64,000 nucleotides of DNA from Massilioclostridium coli (GTDB taxonomy: Bacteria > Bacillota > Clostridia > Oscillospirales > Ruminococcaceae), in assembly GCF_900095865.1 (NCBI RefSeq), contig NZ_FMIZ01000004.1, positions 1 through 64,000 on the forward strand. Reading direction: 5' to 3'. The notes under the pieces were generated by a model. The model saw only the letters and a program-made list of their open reading frames with translations, searched no databases and was not told the origin of the DNA. Position 1 is the first letter of the stretch; each line of letters begins with the position of its first letter. This document shows positions 1-7,705 of this stretch, piece by piece. Both the position numbers and the translations under genes were made by a program.

Positions 1-918
1 ACCATCAAGCTGATGTTAAACGCTGGTTCTTCCGCTCAACCTTGGGAAGAATATTTCAACGAAATTCCCTCCCCTACTCCGGAATATCCGCAGAAAATCC
101 ATCACGTTGGAGATAGTGGCAGTATTACTATAACTGTTGACGATGACAGTACAAGTACCCAACCGCTTGTAGTGGATACTACAGGGGGATTACCTGGTAT
201 TCCGGTAGCCTCCGGCGGAAACGTGACAATAGAGGGTCAGCAATATATATCAGAGACTATTCAACTATATTCTGATGGTACCGGCAAACGGGTTAGCCCT
301 GTGAAAACCATTGTGCTGGATGGTTCGGAAACCTATTCGGTCAACGCTTCATCTACCAATACAACCAGATTTTACATTAGTGTTGCCGATATCAAAAGTT
401 CCCTTGCACCAGCGTTATGTAGCCACGCCAAATATAAAGAAATTTGGGGTGGAGATGAGGTTGGATTCTATTTAAGTTCCAACTATATTGTGTTCCGCAT
501 GCCAAAAGCAGTGGTTGGTGAAACAAAAGACAGTGTCCAAAAGTGGATTGCGTCCCAACACAGCGCAGGTACTCCGTTAACAGTAATCTATCAGATTGCC
601 ACACCTACCGAATCAGAACTGGAAAAGGGCGAGGCGCCGAATGTCCAATCTGTACATACCTATTATTCCGATACCAATATCGAAAACGATAGTGATACTC
701 ATATGGATGTCCGGTATGTTGCGGACACAAAATTATATATTGATAACCACTCCGGCGGTGGAACGTCTTATAAAATCGGCGATGGACTTAAGCTGGAGGG
801 TAACAAATTATCTGTAGACACTGCCACGGAAGTAGAGCGGGACAATACTAAGCCAGTTACATCGGCTGCGGTATATGCCCAAATTGGTAATATAGCAGCC
901 TTACTGGCAGAAATTTAG
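1..918 (+). CDS. Phage tail / baseplate-associated protein, 5' partial
   Basis: The frame is open from base 1 (codons ACC ATC AAG CTG precede the first ATG at 13), so the gene starts upstream of the window. The visible part reads QPWEEYFNEIPSPTPEYPQ followed by a GDSG segment. This matches a motif common in tail/baseplate proteins of Firmicutes siphophages (QPWEPYTGG-IPSPxPxYPQ). The remainder is beta-rich and Ser/Thr/Gly-rich, as in structural proteins. The C-terminus (DNTKPVTSAAVYAQIGNI) resembles the ends of tail-fibre proteins. It is followed 10 bases later by another tail gene with an AGGAGG ribosome site. The role in receptor binding or baseplate assembly is inferred. The exact subunit is not known. 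Confidence 0.7.
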   Translation, partial: TIKLMLNAGSSAQPWEEYFNEIPSPTPEYPQKIHHVGDSGSITITVDDDSTSTQPLVVDTTGGLPGIPVASGGNVTIEGQQYISETIQLYSDGTGKRVSPVKTIVLDGSETYSVNASSTNTTRFYISVADIKSSLAPALCSHAKYKEIWGGDEVGFYLSSNYIVFRMPKAVVGETKDSVQKWIASQHSAGTPLTVIYQIATPTESELEKGEAPNVQSVHTYYSDTNIENDSDTHMDVRYVADTKLYIDNHSGGGTSYKIGDGLKLEGNKLSVDTATEVERDNTKPVTSAAVYAQIGNIAALLAEI

Positions 919-928
919 GAGGGCAGAC

Positions 929-1588
929 ATGGAAGATGTAAAAATACAAATCGAACGTTTGCAGGGAGAAAAAGAAGCATTGCGAACAAAATTAGTAGGA
1001 ATGGGACTTGCTAAATCTAGTGATGATCTAGAGGCATGTGTAACGGCTGTGGAAGGGATTGCGGATAATGGTGCAGTGTCCGGTAATATCAGTGCAGTGG
1101 CGGAACAATACTCTGTTCCAGCAGGCTACCACAACGGCACTGGGAAAGTACAGATTGCCAGTGTCGAACAAGCTAAAATCATTGCCGGCAATATCAAGAG
1201 CGGTGTTACCATTTTGGGGGTAGCCGGCTCATACGCTGGCGAAGGCGTAGACTTACAGGAAAAGACGGTAACCCCAACAAAAGCCCAACAGAATATTACT
1301 CCTGACGAAGGATATGATGGGTTATCCAAAGTAACGGTAGAGGCAATCCCTGCTAACTATGCAGATGTAACAGGAGTAACAGCAACCGAGGCGGACGTGC
1401 TAGCGACCAAAACATTTGTGACGGCGGCGGGCACAAAAACAGCAGGTACGATGGTTAACAACGGGGCTGTATCCGCTACGATTGACGGACTAACCACAGG
1501 CAGTTATACCATTCCAGCGGGATATCATGACGGCAAGGGGACAATATCCCTTACTGACGATATTGCGAACGCCCTAGCGGCTATCTAG
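929..1588 (+). CDS. Phage tail fibre-like protein with repeated VPAGYHxGxG motif
   Basis: 219-residue protein starting at ATG after GGAGGGC. Residues 1-45 form a charged helix (KIQIERLQGEKEALRTKL) followed by a short leucine-containing segment. Then come two copies of a Y-[ST]-[VI]-PAGYH-[ND]-G motif, near residues 60 and 195, and a NIKSGVTILGVAGSY segment. These are typical of phage tail and collar proteins. It has no enzymatic motif. The N-terminal helix resembles those of the next two tail genes (1599 and 1801), which suggests a common docking module. It probably forms part of the host-recognition apparatus. The function comes from family-like motifs and neighbours and is not certain. Confidence 0.65.
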   Translation: MEDVKIQIERLQGEKEALRTKLVGMGLAKSSDDLEACVTAVEGIADNGAVSGNISAVAEQYSVPAGYHNGTGKVQIASVEQAKIIAGNIKSGVTILGVAGSYAGEGVDLQEKTVTPTKAQQNITPDEGYDGLSKVTVEAIPANYADVTGVTATEADVLATKTFVTAAGTKTAGTMVNNGAVSATIDGLTTGSYTIPAGYHDGKGTISLTDDIANALAAI

Positions 1589-1598
1589 GGGGGATAAG

Positions 1599-1826
1599 GT
1601 GAAATATGAGCGGGAAGAAAGATTTCTTATGACACTATCTCAAAACAAGCCATTAGGGACAATCGACAAATTTTTTTATCGAACAATTGAGACAAAAATA
1701 AGATTTTTGGAAGTTTTTGAAAAATACGGTATCGCCACACCTGATGGAGTAAGACTTGATGAGTTGCCAATAATATTGGCTGACTATTTGGAGGGATTAA
1801 ATGCGGAACGAAAAAATACAGATTGA
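1599..1826 (+). CDS. Small phage tail-locus protein
   Basis: 75 residues from a GTG start at 1599, preceded by AGGGGGGATAAG, a good ribosome site. Its last 26 bases overlap the next gene. The core KIRFLEVFEKYGIATPDGVRLDELPIIL looks like a lone copy of the helix plus L-D-[EG]-[LY]-P-x-[IL]-I module that also begins the 1801 protein and, more loosely, the 929 protein. That suggests a small adaptor or spacer protein in the tail-fibre assembly. I recognise no named family. An alternative is an ATG at 1629 giving 65 residues. Its reality is supported by tight operon spacing and a GTG start with ribosome site. Confidence 0.5.
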   Translation: MKYEREERFLMTLSQNKPLGTIDKFFYRTIETKIRFLEVFEKYGIATPDGVRLDELPIILADYLEGLNAERKNTD

Positions 1827-2901
1827 TAGGCTTAATAACGCCAAAGCTGCTATAGCTGAGGCGATTGCAGCAAAAGGCGTACAAGTGCCAGAATCAACCA
1901 AACTGGATGGCTATCCTACTCTAATTAGTCAAATATCGACCAGTGGCTCTGGTGGCGGCAAGTCCATCCGTACCTGCCGAGTTGTCGTTGGCACGGCAGT
2001 AGCCGGATGGACAGAAAATGACTGTGATTATTTATGTGATGGAACATCAGATGAAGTGAAAATTCAGGCTGCTATTGATGCCCTACCGGAAGATGGCGGA
2101 GAAATTGTGCTGCTTGATGGACGATATGTTGTTACTGGAATTGATTTAAAAAATAACACACAACTTATTGGTAATGGATTGTCAACACAAATATATTCGG
2201 ACACGAGCATTGGCCCTCAAGGAGTGTTGGTGTACGCTGGGTCAAATTGTGCATTGCGAAATATATCGCTATTGTTGGAAACCACAGACCTGAGTGGGAC
2301 GGCTACTGCTATAAAAATTACGGGGAGCAATACCGAGGTGCGTAATGTACATTGTTCGGGGTTTATAGGAAATACAATTGAAATCGCTTCTTTTACAGCC
2401 GGAGCCATTAATAATATCAGTATTATTAATAATGTACTTGTAGGAGGAGCAAACAACTTGTCTGCTATTAAGATAAATAGTTGTACCAATTCGATAATTT
2501 CCGGCAATTATATTATTGATCACGAAGAAGATGGTATATCAATTATCAACAATATGTGCAAACACCTCAATGTGTCAAATAATGTGATTTCCAACGTGAA
2601 GGGATACGGGGTGCTTGTACAATCTGGATCGTGGTATAACATTGAAAATAACATCATTGAAACCAAGCAATCGGAATCAAGTGGTATTGCTTTTGGAGGA
2701 AGTTTTGGAAATATTTCTGGAAATACTATAGGCGGCGACCATGCCATGGCAAATTCCATCAAAATGTTGCCATCCAGTGTTAAATCATTCGTCACTGGGA
2801 ATTTAGTGTTTGTCACAGGAATAGTGACCGGAGGAAAAGAAATTGTCGTAGAAAATAATGTCGTCATAAAAAACCAAGCTTCTGGGGGTGGAACAGATTG
2901 A
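1801..2901 (+). CDS. Phage tail spike protein, right-handed beta-helix (pectate-lyase-like)
   Basis: 366-residue protein starting at ATG after GGAGGGATTAA. Residues 1-45 are the short docking module (KIQIDRLNNAKAAIAEAI... KLDGYPTLISQI). After a Gly/Ser linker, residues about 70-100 read C-D-GTSDEVKIQAAIDALPEDGGEIVLLDGRY. This is the classic N-terminal signature of single-stranded beta-helix tail spikes and pectate-lyase-3-type proteins. The rest has many N-x-I/I-x-N-N repeats (ISGNYI, VSNNVI, ENNVV) typical of parallel beta-helix coils. Such proteins bind or cleave surface polysaccharide during adsorption. No obvious catalytic triad can be named by eye. The stop overlaps the TTG start of the next gene (ATTGA), which supports translational coupling. 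Confidence 0.75.
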   Translation: MRNEKIQIDRLNNAKAAIAEAIAAKGVQVPESTKLDGYPTLISQISTSGSGGGKSIRTCRVVVGTAVAGWTENDCDYLCDGTSDEVKIQAAIDALPEDGGEIVLLDGRYVVTGIDLKNNTQLIGNGLSTQIYSDTSIGPQGVLVYAGSNCALRNISLLLETTDLSGTATAIKITGSNTEVRNVHCSGFIGNTIEIASFTAGAINNISIINNVLVGGANNLSAIKINSCTNSIISGNYIIDHEEDGISIINNMCKHLNVSNNVISNVKGYGVLVQSGSWYNIENNIIETKQSESSGIAFGGSFGNISGNTIGGDHAMANSIKMLPSSVKSFVTGNLVFVTGIVTGGKEIVVENNVVIKNQASGGGTD

Positions 2902-3602
2902 AATATGAAGAAAAATTTTGCGTGCAAGGATTAACAATATTGTTATATCGGTATGTTGTTGCTTGGCAAGAGGACGAACAACATAAACAGTATTATTGTG
3001 TAGACAAACAGGAAGCAAACCAATACAGTGATAGATATGACGATGCGACAGTGCAACCAATAGAGGTTGATCCATCGGATGAATGGATAGATGGTATTAC
3101 TATCCCAGAAACAACACATCCAATGGATGATGCGATTAAAATTTATGAAGCTGGGGAAAATGCCTGGCTAAATAGCAAATACATACCAAGTGCGGAGCAA
3201 TCCGCACAGGCGTTAGCAGGAATACTACTTAACACCATAAAACCAGAAAACGACACCCAAAAATTAGAGTTATCAGGGTTGTACCCAGTATGGGTGGAAG
3301 GAAATCATCCATCCGGTGATATATGCAACGCTAGAGGTCAGACGTGGGAGTGTTATCAATCCCACGATACAGCAACCTATCCTGATATCACGCCAGATAA
3401 CCCAGCATGGTATACCTTCTGGCGATCGTTACACGGGACAAGTCCGGAAACAGCCCGCCCATTTGTGCCAGTACAGGGCTCTCACGATATATATCATAGT
3501 GGCGAATACGCAATTTGGGAGGACGGCAATGTGTACAGATGTAGACAGGATACAAATTTTAGTCCCGGCGAATACCCGCAAGCGTGGGAGGTGGTAGAAT
3601 AA
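2898..3602 (+). CDS. Phage protein with C-terminal chitin-binding-type (ChtBD3/CBM5_12-like) repeats
   Basis: 234 residues from a TTG start at 2898 that overlaps the previous stop, so it is translationally coupled. The N-terminal ~90 residues have no recognised domain. Two W/Y-rich repeats follow. The first, around residues 130-175, reads YPVWVEGNHPSGDICNARGQTWEC...PDNPAW. The second, 195-234, reads YHSGEYAIWEDGNVYRCRQDTN...AWEVVE. These fit the pattern W-x-Y-x-x-GD-V-x(5)-Y-x-C of type-3 carbohydrate-binding modules found in tail tips and chitinases. A cell-surface glycan-binding role is inferred. There is no catalytic motif. The next gene begins directly at the base after the stop. Confidence 0.6.
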   Translation: MKYEEKFCVQGLTILLYRYVVAWQEDEQHKQYYCVDKQEANQYSDRYDDATVQPIEVDPSDEWIDGITIPETTHPMDDAIKIYEAGENAWLNSKYIPSAEQSAQALAGILLNTIKPENDTQKLELSGLYPVWVEGNHPSGDICNARGQTWECYQSHDTATYPDITPDNPAWYTFWRSLHGTSPETARPFVPVQGSHDIYHSGEYAIWEDGNVYRCRQDTNFSPGEYPQAWEVVE

Positions 3603-3941
3603 GTGGATTTTATAATCGAATATTGGGTGGAATTTTTGTTCGGGGTACTTGCCGTAGGATTAACCGCTGTGCTATCTACTGGATATCATAGGCTAGCCAA
3701 AAAAGTGGAAGAACAGGAAAATGTTAAGGATGGCATACTGGCAATACTCCACGATAGGTTATATCAGTTATGCCAATACTATTTAGGGCAAGGGGTAATC
3801 ACCCCAAATGCCCTTAAAAACGTAGAATACCTATACCGCAGCTACCACAGTTTGGGCGGGAACGGCACAGGCACAGAGCTATATACAAGGGTAACAAAAT
3901 TACCCCTGGATTTGGAAGGAGTTGATGACAATGAAAATTAA
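3603..3941 (+). CDS. Small phage membrane protein upstream of holin
   Basis: 112 residues from a GTG start immediately after the preceding stop. One transmembrane helix lies near residues 10-28 (FLFGVLAVGLTAVLSTGY), followed by a charged helix (HRLAKKVEEQENVKDGIL) and a segment ALLHDRLYQ-like...LGGNGTGTELY. The arrangement (single TM, then DRLYQ and LGGNGT motifs, directly before a phi-LC3-type holin) recurs in Firmicutes prophages, where these proteins are usually left unnamed. A role beside the holin in lysis timing is possible but unproven. Its 3' end overlaps the holin reading frame by 11 bases. Confidence 0.6.
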   Translation: MDFIIEYWVEFLFGVLAVGLTAVLSTGYHRLAKKVEEQENVKDGILAILHDRLYQLCQYYLGQGVITPNALKNVEYLYRSYHSLGGNGTGTELYTRVTKLPLDLEGVDDNEN

Positions 3942-4206
3942 CTGGAAAGTACGAATCAAAAACCCTGTATGGTGGGCACAGATCATCATTGCTATTGTGT
4001 CCCCTATTTTGGTTGGGTTGGGGCTGCAATGGAGTGATATGACAACCTGGAAATCACTAGGACAAGCGTTATATGACGCTATCTGTAACCCTGTAATTGT
4101 AGTATCCGTCATTGCGTCCGTATGGACCGCCATCACAGACCCTACCACTAAGGGTACATCCGACAGTACACAGGCACTTACATATGACAGCCCAAAACAA
4201 GATTAA
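3931..4206 (+). CDS. Phage holin, phi-LC3 family
   Basis: 91 residues starting at ATG 3931, which sits 9 bases behind GGAAGGAG; upstream in-frame TTG 3922 and ATG 3925 are too close to that site. The start MKINWKVRIKNPVWWAQII is the hallmark of phi-LC3-type holins (Phage_holin_1): N-W-x-V-R-x-K-N-x-x-F/W-W. Two hydrophobic segments follow, around residues 14-32 and 48-68, and a polar charged tail. Holins form inner-membrane lesions that release the endolysin, and the gene lies 15 bases before the lysin. Family assignment is confident. The exact start is less so. Confidence 0.85.
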   Translation: MKINWKVRIKNPVWWAQIIIAIVSPILVGLGLQWSDMTTWKSLGQALYDAICNPVIVVSVIASVWTAITDPTTKGTSDSTQALTYDSPKQD

Positions 4207-4221
4207 TAGGAGGTAAATAAT

Positions 4222-5283
4222 ATGAGCATTAGAGGAATTGACTTATCTTATCACAATGGTACAGTAGATTTTGCGGCAGTGAAAGCAGCAGGCGCACAGT
4301 TTGCGATGCTACGGGCTGGGGTTGGCAGTGATATCGCTAGCCAGGATGATAAAAAATTTGTGGAATATATTACAGGCTGTGAGACAAACGGTATTGAATG
4401 GGGAGCGTATCTATACAGCTACGCTATGAATATGGACGAAGCAGACAGCGAAGCTAATCACATGCTACGGCTGTTACAAGGCCGTAAACCATCCTATCCA
4501 ATTGTTATTGACATGGAGGACGCGGATGGATATAAGGCTAAAAGGGGTGGTATTTCCCGCCAAATGGCTACCGATATCATCAAACACTTTTGCCAAAAAC
4601 TTGAATCCGCCGGATATTATGTAATGTGGTATGCAAATAAAGACTGGTACGAAAACAAATTATATCCAGGCCAGCTTACCGCATATGATTTCTGGTATGC
4701 CCGCCCTGATAAATCCGCGCCAGATAAATCTTGCGGTATTTGGCAGAATGAAATTGGTGAAACTGGCGGGCATTGGCCAGGTGTAAAAAATAATGCTGTA
4801 GGAGGATGTGATACCAATATTGCGTACAAAGATTATGCCGCAATGATCAAATCAGCAGGGTTAAACGGGTGGGTTGCTGGATCTTCCCCTACCCCACCCC
4901 AGCCAACAGGGACACAATATAGTGTTGGCGATGTAGTAACCGTATCCAGCTACTACGCATCTAGCACAGAAACAGACAGCAATAAGGCAGTAATTCCGTC
5001 CGAGTGGAAAACAGGCACGATTACCCGTATTGTAGAAGGCGCACGCAATCCATACTTACTGAATAACGGTAATTTAGGATGGTGCAACGACGGCGATATC
5101 AGAGGACGTGGGAGCATTACAGGTGGTTCCACTCCTCAATCTGTTACATACACGGTACAATCTGGCGATACTCTTTCTGGCATCGCCGCTAAATACGGGA
5201 CAAGCTACCAGCACTTAGCTAGCATCAACGGTATTTCCAATCCAGATAAAATCTATGTTGGACAAAAAATCAAAATTAAATAG
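4222..5283 (+). CDS. Prophage endolysin: GH25 muramidase with SH3-like and LysM domains
   Basis: 353 residues, ATG after AGGAGGTAAATA. Residues 1-205 are a GH25 (Cpl-1/cellosyl-type) muramidase: [10 protein letters not shown] at the N-terminus supplies the first acidic residue, and [12 protein letters not shown] near residue 92-103 carries the catalytic D-x-E pair. It cleaves the MurNAc-beta-1,4-GlcNAc bond of peptidoglycan. A Pro/Ser/Thr linker is followed by an SH3-like wall-binding segment (about 230-300, [14 protein letters not shown]...[13 protein letters not shown]). A C-terminal LysM repeat (about 308-353) reads [19 protein letters not shown]...[10 protein letters not shown]. There is no signal peptide, which fits holin-dependent export. 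An intrinsic terminator lies 30 bases downstream, so this is the end of the late phage operon. Confidence 0.93.
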   Translation: MSIRGIDLSYHNGTVDFAAVKAAGAQFAMLRAGVGSDIASQDDKKFVEYITGCETNGIEWGAYLYSYAMNMDEADSEANHMLRLLQGRKPSYPIVIDMEDADGYKAKRGGISRQMATDIIKHFCQKLESAGYYVMWYANKDWYENKLYPGQLTAYDFWYARPDKSAPDKSCGIWQNEIGETGGHWPGVKNNAVGGCDTNIAYKDYAAMIKSAGLNGWVAGSSPTPPQPTGTQYSVGDVVTVSSYYASSTETDSNKAVIPSEWKTGTITRIVEGARNPYLLNNGNLGWCNDGDIRGRGSITGGSTPQSVTYTVQSGDTLSGIAAKYGTSYQHLASINGISNPDKIYVGQKIKIK

Positions 5284-5313
5284 AACAACGTTGACAATTG
5301 AATAATAGACATA

Positions 5314-5352
5314 AAATAACCCAGCGGGACAAAATCCTGCTGGGTTATTTTT
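5314..5352 (+). terminator. Intrinsic terminator of the phage lysis operon
   Basis: Stem AACCCAGCGGGA / TCCTGCTGGGTT with loop CAAAA (one G-U pair), followed by ATTTTTG. It closes the late phage operon 30 bases after the lysin stop. The stem is nearly the same as the one after the Fic gene at 6793. Confidence 0.9.
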
Positions 5353-5435
5353 GTGCCATAGAAAATACATATAACATATATTATACTATAAACAAAGAAT
5401 ATTATTAATTAAAAACGAAATAATAACTTTAAGTT

Positions 5436-5448
5436 TTGCATATTGCAA
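5436..5448 (+). promoter_or_regulatory. Inverted repeat TTGCA-TAT-TGCAA upstream of the fic promoter
   Basis: Perfect 5-bp dyad with a 3-base centre, 53 bases upstream of the predicted -35 element of the Fic gene. A related TTGCAA lies inside the promoter spacer. This could be a repressor site, but no regulator is identified. Confidence 0.3.
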
Positions 5449-5500
5449 GTAATTTGTTATTAGAAATTAATAAATATAATAATAAATTACCTTAATTCGA

Positions 5501-5529
5501 TTTACTTTTTGCAATTTTGGTATTATAAT
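5501..5529 (+). promoter_or_regulatory. Predicted sigma-A promoter of the fic gene
   Basis: TTTACT (5501-5506), 17-base spacer, TATAAT (5524-5529), 44 bases before the preferred start codon. The gene therefore appears to be transcribed on its own, not from the late phage operon, which is closed by a terminator. Confidence 0.6.
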
Positions 5530-5572
5530 AGTAACAATTAGCTAAATAATGATAAGTAAAGAGGAGAACAAA

Positions 5573-6802
5573 ATGGAGTATGTTTTATTATCAAAACTTT
5601 TTTATCAAGATAGAGAAAAACAAAAAGCACTCTATCAAAAAAGGTACGAAAGTGAATCGACATATCATTTTAACTTTTATGTAAAAGAGCATCCTGCTTT
5701 TTGCGTTATATCAAAAGAAATACATGCTTTATGCTGTAATATTTACGAATATAAAAGTAAATTATATGAGATGCTATCCCAAATTCCAGGTGATATTATA
5801 AATCACTTTACTAAAACATGTTTAATTGATGAGGTAAAATTAACAAATGAGATTGAAGGAGTGCAAAGTACTAGGCAGGAAATAAATGCGCTTATTGAAC
5901 ACTTACCTTCACGCAAAAAGAATAGCCGGTTATATGGGCTAGTTAAAAAATATCTCCTTTTATTGGATATTAATGAAGAAATACCTTTAAACGCCTGTGA
6001 AGATATCCGTTCTTTATATAATGAGCTTTGCTTACCGGAAGTAATAGCAGAGGATAAAAATAACGCTCCTGACGGAAAGCTGTTCCGTAAAGAAATTGTA
6101 AATGTTTTATCACCTACCCAAAAACCTATACATCAAGGAAGTTATCCCGAAGCAAAAATTATATCAGAAATGGAACAAGCATTAAATATTTTACATGATG
6201 AAAAAATTCCATCATTAATACGCATTGCTGTATTTCATTATTTATTTGGATATATTCATCCGTTTTATGATGGAAATGGTAGAACGAACCGTTTTATTAG
6301 CAGTTATTTTTTATCAAAAGAGATAGAGCCTTTAGTAGCGTTACGTCTTTCGTATATGGTAAAATATCGGCTTAAAAACTATTATGATAGTTTTACTTAT
6401 GGAAACGATCCTCATAATTTTGGTGATTTAACACCTTTTATTATTGAGTTTTTGACAATAATATTATATGCCCAACAAGATTTGTTGCAACGGCTAGAAG
6501 ATGATAATAAACGGTTTTCTTTTTATCTGAATCAAATAGAAAACATGATAAAATCATCAGATGAATTAAAGGAGCCTGCATATAAAATATTATTTTATTT
6601 ATTATTAAACTCTTTATTTAATGATAGAGGAATTAGTGTGGATGAATTAGCTAAAGAATCTGATATTAGTATTTCTACTGTTCGGAAATACATCAAAAAA
6701 TTTAAAGAAGCTGGTTATTTGAAAATATCCAAAGAAAGTTACAACAATCTTTATGACATTGATTTAAACGTATTAGAAAGATATAATGATAAAACCCAGT
6801 AG
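5573..6802 (+). CDS. Fic-domain protein (AMPylase-type) with C-terminal winged helix
   Basis: 409 residues. ATG 5573 is chosen because GAGGAG lies 6 bases upstream; an in-frame ATG at 5549 would add 8 residues but has no ribosome site. Around residue 229 is a full Fic motif HPFYDGNGRTNR, with catalytic His, the phosphate anion-hole GNGR, and the terminal Arg. Near residue 91 is TNEIEG, which fits the (S/T)xxxE(G/N) autoinhibitory helix of class II Fic proteins. The last ~75 residues form a winged helix-turn-helix (ISVDELAKESDISISTVRKYI). The family usually transfers AMP from ATP to a hydroxyl of a target protein. The target cannot be read here. It sits between the prophage lysis operon and the tRNA attachment region with its own promoter and terminator, which suggests prophage cargo (a moron). 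Confidence 0.88.
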   Translation: MEYVLLSKLFYQDREKQKALYQKRYESESTYHFNFYVKEHPAFCVISKEIHALCCNIYEYKSKLYEMLSQIPGDIINHFTKTCLIDEVKLTNEIEGVQSTRQEINALIEHLPSRKKNSRLYGLVKKYLLLLDINEEIPLNACEDIRSLYNELCLPEVIAEDKNNAPDGKLFRKEIVNVLSPTQKPIHQGSYPEAKIISEMEQALNILHDEKIPSLIRIAVFHYLFGYIHPFYDGNGRTNRFISSYFLSKEIEPLVALRLSYMVKYRLKNYYDSFTYGNDPHNFGDLTPFIIEFLTIILYAQQDLLQRLEDDNKRFSFYLNQIENMIKSSDELKEPAYKILFYLLLNSLFNDRGISVDELAKESDISISTVRKYIKKFKEAGYLKISKESYNNLYDIDLNVLERYNDKTQ

Positions 6803-6830
6803 GATTCATTTCCTACTGGGTTTATTTTTT
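6793..6830 (+). terminator. Intrinsic terminator overlapping the fic stop codon
   Basis: Stem AACCCAGTAGGA / TCCTACTGGGTT with loop TTCATT and a T-rich tail. The TAG stop of the Fic gene (6800-6802) lies inside the left arm. The stem differs from the lysin terminator (5314) by only a base pair or so. Confidence 0.88.
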
Positions 6831-6918
6831 ATCAAAAATACTATTAAATTTTGTTACTAACGTGTTATTAGTAGAGTTCTTGAAATACATTTTACTGACC
6901 TCATTTTTATATTAAAAC

Positions 6919-6942
6919 CGTGTTGCATTTCGTGTTGCATAA
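6919..6942 (+). repeat. Tandem 12-base repeat CGTGTTGCAT(TT/AA)
   Basis: CGTGTTGCAT occurs twice with a 12-base period (6919-6928 and 6931-6940) in the non-coding strip between the fic terminator and the tRNA-Ser gene. Short direct repeats beside an attachment core are often integrase arm-type sites. That reading is an inference from position. Confidence 0.4.
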
Positions 6943-7013
6943 TCTTGAAAATCATTAGATTTTTAGTCAAAAATCAAGAATTTTATGTAAAATCTTAGAA
7001 CTAAAAAACATAA

Positions 7014-7058
7014 GAAAACCCCGTAACTACTGGATTTGTCAGTAATTACGGGGTTTTT
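7014..7058 (-). terminator. Intrinsic terminator for the tRNA-Ser pair
   Basis: Long stem AACCCCGTAACTACTG / CAGTAATTACGGGGTT with a 7-base loop and T-tracts on both sides. It works for minus-strand transcripts leaving the two tRNA-Ser genes, and probably also stops plus-strand reads coming out of the prophage. Confidence 0.8.
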
Positions 7059-7062
7059 GCTT

Positions 7063-7153
7063 TGGCGGAGAAGGAGGGACTCGAACCCTCGCGCCGGTTA
7101 CCCGACCTACGCCCTTAGCAGGGGCGCCTCGTCACCAACTTGAGTACTTCTCC
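7063..7153 (-). tRNA. tRNA-Ser (anticodon GCT)
   Basis: The reverse complement starts GGAGAAGTACTC and ends CTTCTCC-G-CCA. The acceptor stem pairs GGAGAAG with CTTCTCC, and CCA is encoded. The anticodon loop CTGCTAA gives GCU (serine AGC/AGU codons). The long variable arm is typical of tRNA-Ser. The T-loop is GGTTCGAGTCC. Its 3' end faces the prophage, a classic tyrosine-integrase target. Confidence 0.96.
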
Positions 7154-7261
7154 AAATGACAAGACACCTACCAAGTTTACGTTTGCTCCTTTTATAGAAG
7201 CGGTTACAGGGTGTCCACTTGCTAAAGGTAGACATTCCACTATAACACGTTAATCTTCGGT

Positions 7262-7350
<89 letters not shown>

Positions 7351-7664
7351 AAATCAAATATTAAAATGATTTGCAACGACATTTATTATATCAAACAACT
7401 TGTATTTTGTCAACAAGTTTTCCAAAATAATTTAGAAAAACATCTTTCTTTGTAACAGTTTTCAGTGGAATCTATATGAAAAGCCTTATATAAAATTTGA
7501 CAATATACTTTTTAAAGCAGAAAATGAATATACGACGGTATCTTTAAAAAATCTATTTTCTGTTTTATTTATCTCTACTATTGAATTAATAAAACAGCAT
7601 TCTTGATATTTTTGAAATATTAAGAGTTAATTTTCAAAGGAAATATAATACTTAAACGCATATT
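7351..7664. other. Non-coding AT-rich gap
   Basis: About 310 bases between the tRNA-Ser(TGA) 5' end and the hairpin beyond the metal ATPase. I see no credible ORF with a ribosome site and no RNA structure. It presumably holds the minus-strand tRNA promoter near its left edge. Confidence 0.5.
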
Positions 7665-7697
7665 AATCCCCCTCATTTCCATTAAATGAGGGGGATT
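7665..7697 (-). terminator. Perfect 14-bp hairpin downstream of the metal ATPase
   Basis: AATCCCCCTCATTT / AAATGAGGGGGATT with a 5-base loop. It lies 9 bases past the ATPase stop on the minus strand. The tail beyond the stem is AT-rich but not a clean T-tract, so it may be a terminator or mainly a 3'-end stabiliser. Confidence 0.6.
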
Positions 7698-7705
7698 GGC
7701 GATTT

